A stretch of 64,000 nucleotides of DNA, from assembly GCA_000296795.1 (NCBI GenBank), contig BAFH01000003.1:1488401-1552400 (forward strand), given 5' to 3'. Positions 27,953 to 37,167 of the stretch are shown here, one piece after another. The notes beneath the pieces were generated by a model. It was not told the DNA's origin and did no database searches. It saw only the letters and a list, made by a program, of their open reading frames with translations. Numbering within the stretch: position 1 is the first letter of the stretch; every line of letters starts with the position of its first letter. The DNA comes from Candidatus Jettenia caeni. Its GTDB lineage: Bacteria; Planctomycetota; Brocadiia; Brocadiales; Brocadiaceae. Made by a program: the position numbers and the translations under genes.

Positions 27953-30910
27953 TTGCATACACAAACTATCATCCCTAAATCTTCTATGGATAAAATTCAA
28001 TCCAGGCAAAATATTTCTCATCTTGCAGAAAAATACCAAAAGCTCGCTGATACAGGCAGAATAAAGGATTTCAATGAGGCGCAAACGGTCAACGAATTCA
28101 TCCTTCCTCTGTTCCAATTCCTTGGCTGGGACATTCATAATATCCATGCAGATGAAGTAACGCCGGAGGAACGTATTTCAAAAGGGCGTGTTGACTGGGC
28201 ATTCAGGATTGATGGTATCCCAAAGTTTTTCCTTGAGGCAAAGGCATTAAAGATTGATCTTAATGTTGGGAAATGGGCAGAACAGGCAATAAACTATTCA
28301 TGGAATAAAGGATGTACATGGGCTGTATTGACAGACTTTGAGTCAATAAAGGTTTTTAACGCAGAGGTATCCGCAAAGAACCTGAAAGAGAGTCTCTTCT
28401 TTGAAATCCCCGTTAACGAGTATCTGTCGCGGTTTGAACAACTCTGGCTTCTGTCGAAAGAGGCCTTTCAACAAGGTCTTCTTGATAAAGAGGCTGAGAA
28501 ATGGGGGAAGAAAGTAAAGCGGATGCCTGTCGGAGATAAGCTCTTTCTGGATATGATGGAATGGCGTACCCTTTTGACAAAACAGTATCACACTCAAAAC
28601 AAACTTGAGTATGAAGAGCTTGATGAAGGGGTACAGAGGGCGCTTGACCGGCTTGTATTTATCAGGGTTACTGAAGATAGGGGGATTGAACCGAACATAC
28701 TCCTTTCTGCCATACGCAGCCAGTCAGAGGGTAAGTCGCTAGTAAAAACCCTTGCGAAGATATTCCGCAATTTTGATGATGGTTACAATTCAAAACTCTT
28801 TATGCCTCACGCATCAGAAAATTGGCTGATAGATAACGAGCCTCTCGAAAGGATTATCAACGGCCTTTATGAGACGAGCGAGGGTTACCGGTATGATTTT
28901 TCAGCCATATCCAGCGATATTCTTGGCGGTATTTATGAGCAATACCTTGGTCATATTTTAAACCAGGCAAAGAAAAGGGCTTCGGTAAAGAAAGAGCACA
29001 AGAAGAGGAAAGAACAGGGGATTTATTACACGCCGACCTTTGTTGTGAAATACATTGTAAAGAATACCCTTGGCAGGATGTTAGAGGAGATGCCTTTGTA
29101 TAAGGCAATGAATATCAGGATACTAGACCCTGCGTGTGGCAGCGGCTCATTTCTTGTCGAGGCGCTGGACGTTATGGACGGCTATCTGGAGACGCAAAGA
29201 AGACAAAAGAGTAAGGTATCACAGATGGAGTTTGATTTTTTCAGGAAGGTAGAGATTTTAAGCAGGAATATCTATGGTGTTGATTTAGACCCGCAGGCAG
29301 TTGAGATATGCCAGTTGAATCTTTTGTTGCGTACGTTAAAACGGAGGGCAATCCTTCCGAACCTTACCGAGAATATCAAATGCGGTAACTCGCTGATAAG
29401 CGGTAAGCCGCTTGAGCTTATGAAATATTTTGATCATCCGGAAGAGAAGCGATACCTTAACTGGGATGAGGCGTTTCGTGATGTTATGAATAACGGCGGC
29501 TTTGATGTGATCATCGGAAATCCGCCGTATATAAGGATACAAACACTGCCAAAAGATGAGGTTGCATATTTCGGTGATACGTTTGAGTCTGCCAGGGGAA
29601 GCTATGACATATATCTCCTGTTTATAGAACAGACATACAGACTTTTACGAAAGGGTGGATTTGCAGGGTTCATATTGCCTAACAAATTCATGGTCTCAGA
29701 CTATGGAAAAAAGTTACGGGAGTTATTGAGCCGTGAGTGTGCCGTATGGAAGATCGTTGATTTTGGCGATGCGCAGATATTTGGAGAAGCAACAACGTAC
29801 ACCATGCTTCTCTTTTTGCAAAAGACACAAAATAGAGATGTCCTTTATGTATCCGCTGCTAATTATCTGAAAGAAAATCAGAGGGCAAATCTTGATGACC
29901 TTGAAACGCAGTTTGTAAAGATAAATCATAATAAGCTTACTGCAAGTCCTTGGAGCTTTGCGACTTCACGATACAGTGAAATTTTGGAGGGAATTGAAGA
30001 AGGGAATGTAAGATTTGTTGATGTGGTTGAGAAAATATTTCAAGGTCTTGTAACAAGTGCTGATAAAGTTTATCTCTTGCAAAAGACAAATGAACAAGTA
30101 AAGGATAAGCACTTATTATCATTGTATTCCTTCTCACTTGGAAAGAAAGTTCTTTTAGAGAAAGAGATTGTTCACCCACTTCTTAAAGGTTCTTTGGATA
30201 TTAGGAGATACCATACAGAAATAGTTTCACGTTTTGTTCTTTTTCCTTACAAAAATGGAAAGCTTATTTCTAAGGAAATATTTGAAAAACATTATCCTTT
30301 CTGTTGGCAGTATCTTCTCGATAATAAGACAACGCTTACTGATAGAGAAAAAGGGAAAATGAAACATGCAGATTGGTATGGCTATGTTTATCCAAAAAGC
30401 TTAACATTGTTTGAAACTCCAAAACTCTTGACTCCATCCATTGCTAATAAAGCCTCATTTACCTATGACGAGAATGGTGAATATTACTTTGTCGGCAGTG
30501 GAGGCGGTGGCGGTGGTGGATACGGGATTATCTTGAAAGAGGATGCCAAGCTCTCGCCTCTTTACATCCTTACCCTTTTAAATAGCAGACTGCTTGATTT
30601 TTACCTGCAAAATATCAGCAGTCCATTCAGACACGGCTATTTTGCCTATAACAAGCAGTACATAGAGCAACTTCCCGTAAAGCTCCTTGATCTTTCTAAT
30701 CCTATTCAAAAAGCCAAACATGATGAACTTGTCACCCTTGCCGACAAAATGCTTAGGATCAACAAAGAGTTACAAAAGACCTCTGAAAATACTGATAAAT
30801 GGTATTCCTTAAAGAAGGAGATTGAACAAACGGATAAGCTAATTGATGAAGAGACGTACGCCTTATACGATATAAAAGAATACGACAGAAATATTATCGA
30901 AAATAATTGA
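27953..30910 (+). CDS. Single-chain restriction-modification enzyme (type IIG-like, Eco57I group)
   Basis: A 985-residue fusion. Residues ~40-130 form an HsdR_N-like nuclease with D81 (GRVDWAF) and E95-x-K97 (FFLEAKA), the PD-(D/E)XK triad. The N6-adenine methyltransferase has DPACGSGSFLVEA at ~392 and the catalytic NPPY at ~523. The last ~350 residues include a TaqI-like target-recognition region with YFVGSGGGGGGGYGI and a C-terminal coiled coil. One chain thus cuts and methylates DNA. The TTG start has GACGAGG 6 bp upstream; an ATG 33 bp further in has no such site. It leads a small defence-like locus. Confidence 0.9.
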   Translation: MHTQTIIPKSSMDKIQSRQNISHLAEKYQKLADTGRIKDFNEAQTVNEFILPLFQFLGWDIHNIHADEVTPEERISKGRVDWAFRIDGIPKFFLEAKALKIDLNVGKWAEQAINYSWNKGCTWAVLTDFESIKVFNAEVSAKNLKESLFFEIPVNEYLSRFEQLWLLSKEAFQQGLLDKEAEKWGKKVKRMPVGDKLFLDMMEWRTLLTKQYHTQNKLEYEELDEGVQRALDRLVFIRVTEDRGIEPNILLSAIRSQSEGKSLVKTLAKIFRNFDDGYNSKLFMPHASENWLIDNEPLERIINGLYETSEGYRYDFSAISSDILGGIYEQYLGHILNQAKKRASVKKEHKKRKEQGIYYTPTFVVKYIVKNTLGRMLEEMPLYKAMNIRILDPACGSGSFLVEALDVMDGYLETQRRQKSKVSQMEFDFFRKVEILSRNIYGVDLDPQAVEICQLNLLLRTLKRRAILPNLTENIKCGNSLISGKPLELMKYFDHPEEKRYLNWDEAFRDVMNNGGFDVIIGNPPYIRIQTLPKDEVAYFGDTFESARGSYDIYLLFIEQTYRLLRKGGFAGFILPNKFMVSDYGKKLRELLSRECAVWKIVDFGDAQIFGEATTYTMLLFLQKTQNRDVLYVSAANYLKENQRANLDDLETQFVKINHNKLTASPWSFATSRYSEILEGIEEGNVRFVDVVEKIFQGLVTSADKVYLLQKTNEQVKDKHLLSLYSFSLGKKVLLEKEIVHPLLKGSLDIRRYHTEIVSRFVLFPYKNGKLISKEIFEKHYPFCWQYLLDNKTTLTDREKGKMKHADWYGYVYPKSLTLFETPKLLTPSIANKASFTYDENGEYYFVGSGGGGGGGYGIILKEDAKLSPLYILTLLNSRLLDFYLQNISSPFRHGYFAYNKQYIEQLPVKLLDLSNPIQKAKHDELVTLADKMLRINKELQKTSENTDKWYSLKKEIEQTDKLIDEETYALYDIKEYDRNIIENN

Positions 30911-31477
30911 ATTATTTTCAATATCAAGAAGATTTAAAAATTATTGGAGGTGCTCCTTATGTCTTATATAATCGAGATTTCTTGTATTATCTGATGCGTC
31001 AAGTAATGGCCGCAATAAAAAAACATAAATATAAGCGACCTTATCCAGAAAGTGGATCAAGGACAGTTAGAGTAATAGATCATCCTTTCTTGTTTGGAGA
31101 TAGTAAAGTCGATATCGACTAAGAAACAACTTTAGATGAGGCTAAAGAGAAGGCAAAGAAAGGGATGGACTCAGTATTGTTTATTATAGAGTCCATACCT
31201 TCTTCAACAAATGATAGACAGTATCTAAGATAAAATTCGTTTAACAACCTTATTCCTAATACTGCCTTTATTCTCATGTGGATGGACAAATCGAATCCAG
31301 ATCTTGATGATGTGCTTAATACAATTAAAGATGTATGTAATAAATTTGGTATATGTGCATTCCATGCTGATGATACTGAACATCAGGATAAGATTACAGA
31401 TTACATCCTTCACAGAACTTAAAAAGTTACTCATTAAAAGGTTTGAGGCAATTACAGGAAGAAAGACAAAAAATTGA
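30907..31477 (+). pseudogene. Decayed TIR-like/nucleotide-binding protein gene
   Basis: One frame runs from a TTG overlapping the stop of the restriction-modification gene to 31419, broken only by TAA at 31120 and 31231. It reads IIGGAPYVLYNRDFLYYLMR ... PHPFLFGDSKVDID-type text, then VLFIIESIPSSTNDRQYLR, then NTAFILMWMDKSNPDLDDVL and FHADDTEHQDKITDYIL. At 31412 the frame shifts to TELKKLLIKRFEAITGRKTKN and a stop at 31475. In proteins I know with the same start and end blocks (predicted nucleotide-binding, TIR-like), a section on the nucleotide pocket lies between them, so an internal deletion is likely. Both TAA could be CAA with one C-to-T change. Confidence 0.7.
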
Positions 31478-31492
31478 GAAAGGAATTGTTGT

Positions 31493-32677
31493 ATGGATAA
31501 GAAGATAAAAAAATATTTCAGAGAGTGTGGAAATATTGAGGGATGTTTGGATGGTTTTTATCCTTTTGTCTGGATTGGTAGATGGGGAGCAAGTTTTAAA
31601 GAAATTAGACAAAAACGAAGTAAGTATAACAAGGGTCTATTTGTTGTAAATCGCAAATGTGGTGATAGCTATACACCTTATCCTGGAATTATCATGCCTA
31701 TATCTATGTGCTTAGACCAGGCAGTTAAAGCAAACCTAATAGCTACTATTGATTCATGCAAAGACGAATTAAACAGACTTAAAAGAGAAAAATTTAAATA
31801 TTCAGGTAACTATCTTATCCATAAAATTAATAAACTCCTGAATAAAATAGAAATGTTCGATCTTTTAGGTACAAAATTATCACCTGGTGATGGATTTATT
31901 CCAATAACAATTACAGAAAGGATATTTTTGTGGATTAAGCAAAATTTTAAAATGGTAATCCAAATTCTTGATAATGACGGACATCTGCCGGTTGAAATTA
32001 CACAATATGAAAATATTCTATGGGATAATGTATTTGAGTTTGTTAGTTGGTGTAACACATCATTTGAACCATGGGATGAACGTATAAGCTCTTTCTCTTG
32101 CGGTATTTTTTACGGTGAGGTAGGAAGCGGGAGATATACACTTCTGAATGAGGGAAAAAATTTAAATCTCGTTAAATATTCTAAAGAATCCTTTACCCGT
32201 CTCTTTGAGTTAAAAAGGAATTTTAAGCCGAGTAACATAGTAGTAAGATTTACTCAGATTGATGAAAAGAAAAAATACATGTATGGTTGGATTGACTTTA
32301 TAATCGATATTGATTCTACCCATCTTGTAATAAATTGCTCGAATGCGTATTCTCCCTTTTCAGCTCTTATTATATGGCTTGATGAAATTAATAATCAGAA
32401 GATGCCAGTATCATTTAATATAGATGAAGAAGGTGAAGAAAAGACTTTAATTGCCTATCCTACAGGAGATGTTGATTATCTCTATTTACAAATTTACAAA
32501 CGCTATGATGAAGAAGTTATTATCGATGCTGTATTAAATAGAAAACAATTCATTGGTGAGGTAAAGCAAAAGTTGGCTAGCTTTATAAAAACTGAATACA
32601 ATAGAGAATACTGGGTTTTTTATGAATATGAAGATGAAAACATTGATTTGCTCAAATTAAATTTACATATTGATTAA
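31493..32677 (+). CDS. Uncharacterised 394-residue protein of the defence-like locus
   Basis: No domain recognised. It starts 16 bp after the pseudogene, with AAGGA 8 bp before the ATG. The protein is AT-rich, contains many Lys, Ile, Tyr and Asp residues, and has no signal peptide or membrane segment. Visible blocks are YPFVWIGRWGASFKEIRQKR, PYPGIIMPISMCLDQAVKAN, a charged helix near residues 85-115 and the acidic C-terminus YEYEDENIDLLKLNLHID. Position behind a restriction-modification enzyme suggests a defence or accessory role, by neighbourhood only. Confidence 0.6.
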   Translation: MDKKIKKYFRECGNIEGCLDGFYPFVWIGRWGASFKEIRQKRSKYNKGLFVVNRKCGDSYTPYPGIIMPISMCLDQAVKANLIATIDSCKDELNRLKREKFKYSGNYLIHKINKLLNKIEMFDLLGTKLSPGDGFIPITITERIFLWIKQNFKMVIQILDNDGHLPVEITQYENILWDNVFEFVSWCNTSFEPWDERISSFSCGIFYGEVGSGRYTLLNEGKNLNLVKYSKESFTRLFELKRNFKPSNIVVRFTQIDEKKKYMYGWIDFIIDIDSTHLVINCSNAYSPFSALIIWLDEINNQKMPVSFNIDEEGEEKTLIAYPTGDVDYLYLQIYKRYDEEVIIDAVLNRKQFIGEVKQKLASFIKTEYNREYWVFYEYEDENIDLLKLNLHID

Positions 32678-32837
32678 TTGTTAAGGTATGCTTTTTATGT
32701 ATAGCGATAAATGTCACTTTATTCTATACAAATTCCTATAGATAACTTAGCCAGAAATACTCCAGTAATTATTCTATTGTTACTCAATATTAATTTGATA
32801 TAGATGTATAGGAATTTTCATTTTCTGTAAGCAAGTT

Positions 32838-32938
32838 CAGGGTGGCATGGACAAACTGGTTTGTCCGTGCTTGTTTCAATATTGGAGTGGATAGGGAATA
32901 TCATACACTGACAAACAAAGTTTGTCAGTGCCACCCTG
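32838..32938. mobile_element. Inverted-repeat element, family F
   Basis: CAGGGTGGCA and TGCCACCCTG are perfect 10-bp ends. Just inside, each arm forms its own hairpin (GGACAAACTGGTTTGTCC; CTGACAAACAAAGTTTGTCAG). The element is 101 bp, non-coding, and shares its left arm with sequence at 16288-16320. The remaining bases of 32678-33312 hold no gene I can support. Confidence 0.7.
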
Positions 32939-33312
32939 GCTAAATGATACCTTGATATGTAAGCTATTGTATACCGTAATTCTATTGAATTTATCTATAG
33001 GACTCTATCGAATTGAAAAAGTTACTGAAAAATTAATTTTAGTTTTAAAGTGTGACAGGATGGAAGAGAATTGGGTTGGATCGGACCTTTTTGAAGTAAC
33101 ACTAGAACAAGGATTCTTTTCAGATGCGGGACTCTTATGATTTAGAAAACAAAACTTGTTAGTTTGCATTAAAATTTGTAGTATTAAGATGCTAATACAT
33201 TCTCTGTAAGGGCAAATGGGAGAAATTGAATCGGCCTTACATGGACTTACATTATCCATGGAAAATATATTTTCTTTCGGGCGCCTACAATAACTTTATT
33301 GAGTCTTTCTTT

Positions 33313-33987
33313 ATGAACACATCTTTAACACGTGAAGAAATGCGGGAGTTAGACCGGAAGGCCATTGAGGAATATAAGATTCCCGGCATTATCCTCATGG
33401 AAAATGCCGGGCGGAATGTGGCTGAAGAGGTTATGAAGATGATCGATAATCCGGAGAAGGTAAAGGTGGCTATTTTATGCGGGAAAGGGAATAACGGGGG
33501 AGACGGGTTTGTCGTTGCCCGGCATCTTCATAATTACCACATTCCTCTGAAAGTTTTTCTCCTTGCAAAGATTGCCGATATTTTAAAGGATGGAAATGCA
33601 GGCACAAATCTGCAAATACTCTTACGTATGAGAGTGCCTGTTCAAGAGATGATTGATAGCGCTGATAGAGATAATGCTGTGAAGGAACTGGATAGTTATA
33701 CTATCCTGATTGATGCGTTGTTTGGAACGGGTCTTTCAGGGGAGGTACGGGAACCTTTTAAGACGTTTATTCACGGTATCAATAATCTCAATAAACCTAC
33801 GGTATCTGTGGATATACCTTCCGGGATTGACTGCAATACGGGTAAGGTCTTGGGCGCTGCTATTAAGGCTGTAAAGACTGTGACCTTCGCGGCTGGTAAG
33901 AGGGGATTTTATCTGGGGGACGGGCCAAGCTATACCGGTGAAGTTATCGTAACAGATATTAGTATACCAGGGGAATTGATACCGTAA
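33313..33987 (+). CDS. nnrE: NAD(P)H-hydrate epimerase
   Basis: A 224-residue YjeF-N protein that epimerises damaged (R)-NAD(P)HX for repair. Landmarks are REEMRELDRKAIEEYKIPG, LMENAGRNVAEE, CGKGNNGGDGFVVARHL, LIDALFGTGL and SVDIPSGIDCNTG, including the K+-binding and catalytic aspartate regions. The dehydratase (YjeF-C) domain is absent from this chain, so it is a stand-alone epimerase. The start matches the usual family N-terminus; an upstream ATG would add 29 atypical residues. No clear ribosome binding site. Confidence 0.9.
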   Translation: MNTSLTREEMRELDRKAIEEYKIPGIILMENAGRNVAEEVMKMIDNPEKVKVAILCGKGNNGGDGFVVARHLHNYHIPLKVFLLAKIADILKDGNAGTNLQILLRMRVPVQEMIDSADRDNAVKELDSYTILIDALFGTGLSGEVREPFKTFIHGINNLNKPTVSVDIPSGIDCNTGKVLGAAIKAVKTVTFAAGKRGFYLGDGPSYTGEVIVTDISIPGELIP

Positions 33988-33989
33988 AC

Positions 33990-34186
33990 AAAAGATTCCC
34001 CAGTCTGTCATTGCGAGGGTTTTTTCCGAAGCAATCTTTTCTGAACTATTCAAGGAATTGCTTCGGACACTACCCTCGTAATGACATTTTCAGAATCCTC
34101 TCCATTTCATACATTTACCTATTAGCCAAAGACTCAACTTTCTCCCTATTCTGTTCGGTTTCATCTCTCGGATACTATAACCGCAG
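33990..34186. repeat. Dispersed repeat, inverted copy of 47118-47307
   Basis: About 195 bp match the reverse complement of 47118-47307. The core 34006-34086 has inverted ends TGTCATTGCGAGGGT and ACCCTCGTAATGACA; the right edge GGTTTCATCTCTCGGATACT is the family E end. A short open frame across it is repeat sequence, not a gene. Confidence 0.7.
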
Positions 34187-34215
34187 TTACCCAAAATAAT
34201 ATGCAAAATTGGCGA

Positions 34216-34306
34216 TAGGGGCGAATCTTATATTCGCACTCATTAAGAGAAAATATACAGGTTTGAATTTGCTTAAAAGGGTGGGCGAACACAAGGTTCG
34301 CCCCTA
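34216..34306. mobile_element. Inverted-repeat element, family G
   Basis: Perfect 10-bp ends TAGGGGCGAA and TTCGCCCCTA, 91 bp in total, non-coding. The left end recurs at 56915, where it begins another inverted-repeat element. Confidence 0.65.
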
Positions 34307-34351
34307 CCCATACCACAAATGTAATACAACAGTATTTAGAACAATATTAAC

Positions 34352-35809
34352 TTATCTGCTGACAAGCTCGCCTAACTGGATATGTTTACGAATTATATCA
34401 TCGATATCCTCAAGATATTTACCTTCCGGGGGATAACACTTGATACCATGTATGTTCACATCGAGGCCGTCGAGTTCTTCTGTTCTGGAAACTCTTATGC
34501 CAATGGTATGTTTCAACCCGAAGAATATGGCAAAACCCAGTCCGCCTGCCCAGACAATGACGGTGAGGAAGGCAATAAACTGGGCAAGGAATTGTTGCCC
34601 GGAACCTGTAATCAATCCGCTTACTTTGCCGTATGAGCCATCAGCGAATATGCCTACAGCAAGGAGCCCCCATAGTCCATTGGTTGCGTGGACAGATATG
34701 GCCCCAAGTGGGTCATCTACCTTAAACTTGTGTTCAACCAGCCAGGTAGTGCCACACATCAATAAACCGCCAATGAGCCCAATGATAACAGCAGACCAGG
34801 GAGCAACATATGCACATGGTCCTGAAATTGCCACAAAACCTGCCAGGGCACCGTTGCAAGCCTCGGCTACATTGGCTTTTTTTGTCTTTATATATAAATA
34901 TAAGATGACGATAACAGCACCTGAAACGCCAGCAAGGAAGGTGTTGGATGCAATGATTGAAGATCTTAAGTCTGATATGGCGAGTGTGCTTCCGGCATCA
35001 TAAGCGAGCCATCCAAAGGCAAGGATAATCGTCCCAAGGATTACATATGCAATATTATGCCCTGGTAAGGCGTTAGCAGAACCATCCACATTAAATCTGC
35101 CGATTCTTGGACCCAGAGCCCATGCGCCCATAAAGGCACATATTCCACCTGATGCATGAACCACCCCGGAACCTGCAAAATCCTTAACTCCGACTCCAAA
35201 TGGTAATTTTGCCAGCCAGCCTTCACCCCATATCCAATGGCCGTAAAATGAATAAATAAAGGTATACACCAGGAAACATGCAAGTAAATAAGCAGGGAAT
35301 TTAATCCTTTCTGCTACAGCACCAGCTATAATGCTGCCAATAAAAGTTGCTACAACGGCCATAAAGATAAAGAGTAAAACGGTTTTTACATCGTACGTTT
35401 CTCCGAGAAGCATAAAACCGCTGTAACCAATAAAGGGATTGCCTTTATCAAGTCCGGGTCCAAGTTCAGAGCCGCCAAACATAAGCGCAAAACCAAAAAG
35501 CCAGAAAATAAATGCGCCTGCTGTTGTTGCCATGAAGCAATGTGTCATATAGCTGAGCATATTTTTAGAACTTACAAGACCACCTAATAAAACAAATCCT
35601 GCCTGCATAAACAGAATAAGGAAAGCCGTCATGAGTATCCAGACAAAATTTCCTGAGATATTCAACCCTTCGAGGCTGTGAGAGAACGTCAATGCGCCGT
35701 TGGGATCGCCTGCCTGTGCGCTTTTCCATGTACAAAACAAAATCATGGGAATGCTGTATCCTATGAGCCTTCCGAGAGATTTTAATTTCATTCCTGATAT
35801 ACTGAGCAC
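34352..35809 (-). CDS. amt: Ammonium transporter (Amt)
   Basis: A 485-residue Amt/Mep/Rh channel protein with a signal-like N-terminus and about 11 membrane helices. The pore histidine pair is visible: H218 in FAGSGVVHASGG and H374 in GAISVHATNGLWG. ALGPRIGRF and FGWLAYDAGSTL are also typical. The C-terminal tail (RVSRTEELDGLDVNIHGIKC) is the region PII proteins bind. The start is GTG with AAAGGAGG 5 bp upstream. It follows two PII genes, with a 12-bp gap, in one transcription unit behind a sigma-54-type promoter. Confidence 0.95.
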   Translation of the reverse strand: MLSISGMKLKSLGRLIGYSIPMILFCTWKSAQAGDPNGALTFSHSLEGLNISGNFVWILMTAFLILFMQAGFVLLGGLVSSKNMLSYMTHCFMATTAGAFIFWLFGFALMFGGSELGPGLDKGNPFIGYSGFMLLGETYDVKTVLLFIFMAVVATFIGSIIAGAVAERIKFPAYLLACFLVYTFIYSFYGHWIWGEGWLAKLPFGVGVKDFAGSGVVHASGGICAFMGAWALGPRIGRFNVDGSANALPGHNIAYVILGTIILAFGWLAYDAGSTLAISDLRSSIIASNTFLAGVSGAVIVILYLYIKTKKANVAEACNGALAGFVAISGPCAYVAPWSAVIIGLIGGLLMCGTTWLVEHKFKVDDPLGAISVHATNGLWGLLAVGIFADGSYGKVSGLITGSGQQFLAQFIAFLTVIVWAGGLGFAIFFGLKHTIGIRVSRTEELDGLDVNIHGIKCYPPEGKYLEDIDDIIRKHIQLGELVSR

Positions 35810-35821
35810 GAGAGCCTCCTT

Positions 35822-36310
35822 TTATGGTTGAGCATAGTTATTAACATCATGACTATCTTTTTGTAATTTTGAATAAGCTACGTTTTTATTTGCAATACCT
35901 TTTTCGGGAATCTCAACGACCTCATTGTTTTTTGTTTCCTCTTTGGATGATAATTTAACAACCCTTCCATTCGCAATGGCACGGTCTCCTGCCTCACCCG
36001 TGCGGATGCGGATTGCAGATTCTACATGCGATATGAATATTTTGCCATCTCCGTTTGCCCCTGTTTGCGCCCCGTCAATAATCATGTTAACAACCTGGTC
36101 TACATCCGCATCGTGAACCACGATCTCGAGTTTTAACTTTTGATGCAAATCAACCTTATATTGCCTGCCACGCCATATCTGGACTGCGCCCGCTTCACTT
36201 CCGTGTCCTCTGACCTCGCTTACCGTCATTCCGCTTTTTTCTATCTCCTGTAACGCCGCACTTATTGCCGGAAAACGTTCAGGGCGAATAACTGCCTCTA
36301 TTTTCTTCAT
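35822..36310 (-). CDS. PII nitrogen-regulatory protein with long C-terminal tail
   Basis: A 162-residue PII (GlnB/GlnK) protein. It begins MKKIEAVIRPERFPAISAAL and has the T-loop block IWRGRQYKVDLHQKLKLEIV with Tyr51, the residue uridylylated in enterobacterial PII. The C-terminal signature DGKIFISHVESAIRIRTGE is intact. About 45 extra residues, rich in Lys, Asn and Glu, extend beyond the usual 112. PII proteins read ATP/ADP and 2-oxoglutarate and gate Amt. GGAGG lies 9 bp before the ATG. It sits between another PII gene and amt. Confidence 0.92.
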   Translation of the reverse strand: MKKIEAVIRPERFPAISAALQEIEKSGMTVSEVRGHGSEAGAVQIWRGRQYKVDLHQKLKLEIVVHDADVDQVVNMIIDGAQTGANGDGKIFISHVESAIRIRTGEAGDRAIANGRVVKLSSKEETKNNEVVEIPEKGIANKNVAYSKLQKDSHDVNNYAQP

Positions 36311-36348
36311 TTTCAATTTCCTCCACAAAATTTCTCTACCAATAAAAA

Positions 36349-36774
36349 CTACGCATAAACATCAGTAATTTCCAACAGTTTTTCTTCAGATTGTTCATCA
36401 ATTTTTAGTTCTTCTTTTGGTTGCATCCTTACCCATCTACCCTTTTCTGTTGCAATATCCTCTTGTACTACCTTTGACTTTAATCGTAACGCATATTCAT
36501 GTTCTCCATTATTATTCCCATTTTTCTCATATAAAAGATTATCAATGGCGCCAGTTACCTCATCGACATCTTCATCTATCAAAATAACCTCAACCTTTGC
36601 ATGTGATATTAAGTCGACGATATATTCCTCACCACGCCAGAAAACAGACCGGCTTGCGCCTTGCCGGTCATATCGTATATATGCCATTTTCAATACCGGA
36701 TACCCCATTGACTTAAAATAATCTTTTACTGCATCTACTGCCCTGGGCTTCACCAATGCCGTTAATCTTTTCAT
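36349..36774 (-). CDS. Second PII-family protein
   Basis: A 141-residue PII paralogue. MKRLTALVKPRAVDAVKDYF is the first strand and helix. The T-loop FWRGEEYIVDLISHAKVEVI again has Tyr at position 51, but the loop is less canonical (ASRSV for the usual GxxxG). The signature region near EYALRLKSKVV is diverged from the normal GDGKIF pattern, so nucleotide binding may differ. It is the first gene of the PII-PII-amt unit. Confidence 0.85.
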   Translation of the reverse strand: MKRLTALVKPRAVDAVKDYFKSMGYPVLKMAYIRYDRQGASRSVFWRGEEYIVDLISHAKVEVILIDEDVDEVTGAIDNLLYEKNGNNNGEHEYALRLKSKVVQEDIATEKGRWVRMQPKEELKIDEQSEEKLLEITDVYA

Positions 36775-36842
36775 TATCTGTGCCTTTCATGAAAAATGAT
36801 TTTTAATTTTAGACTCATAACGGTTCTTCACGATTTTCAAAA

Positions 36843-36858
36843 AGCAATCAAAATACCA
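36843..36858 (-). promoter_or_regulatory. Sigma-54-type promoter of the PII-PII-amt unit
   Basis: On the minus strand TGGTAT-N5... reads TGGTATTTTGATTGCT: GG and GC are exactly 10 bp apart, and the -12 block is TTGCT. The predicted start lies about 58 bp before the first PII gene. An NtrC-type activator is encoded just upstream at 37168-38562. Confidence 0.6.
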
Positions 36859-36969
36859 TTGAGAATAAAAAATAAAAAAGCCGCATAAGAGCTTTCTAAG
36901 TGGTTTTAAGTTATGTATTTACTGATTTAGTAAGTGTATTTTAACAACGTATAGGAAAAATATATGCAA

Positions 36970-36985
36970 AGGGCATATATGCCCT
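36970..36985. promoter_or_regulatory. 16-bp perfect palindrome, possible activator site
   Basis: AGGGCATATATGCCCT is a perfect palindrome about 115 bp upstream of the sigma-54-type promoter, a normal distance for an NtrC-family enhancer site. No second copy was seen by eye. The rest of 36775-37167 shows nothing else. Confidence 0.4.
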
Positions 36986-37167
36986 AAAAATGATGTTGCT
37001 GAGATTGGAGAGATATAAGTTTATGGTATGAGATACTTTATAAAAATTAGGGCATGAAAGGAATTTTCGGGAATTTCTGCACTATTCTATGAACATTTCT
37101 TTTCTACGGGGTTATTTCAGTTATCTGAATATGGAGTTTACCTGATAGGGAGGTTTTCAGATAAACT

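Noticed and set aside
31120-31233. Stop-codon recoding as an explanation for the two in-frame TAA
   Set aside because: All other genes use TAA as a normal stop, and the later deletion with frame shift points to decay.
32922-33140. 72-codon plus-strand frame
   Set aside because: It begins inside the family F inverted repeat and has no recognisable features.
34011-34199. 62-codon frame that matches a minus-strand frame at 46963-47334
   Set aside because: The similarity is due to the shared non-coding repeat, with inverted hairpins and no start signals.
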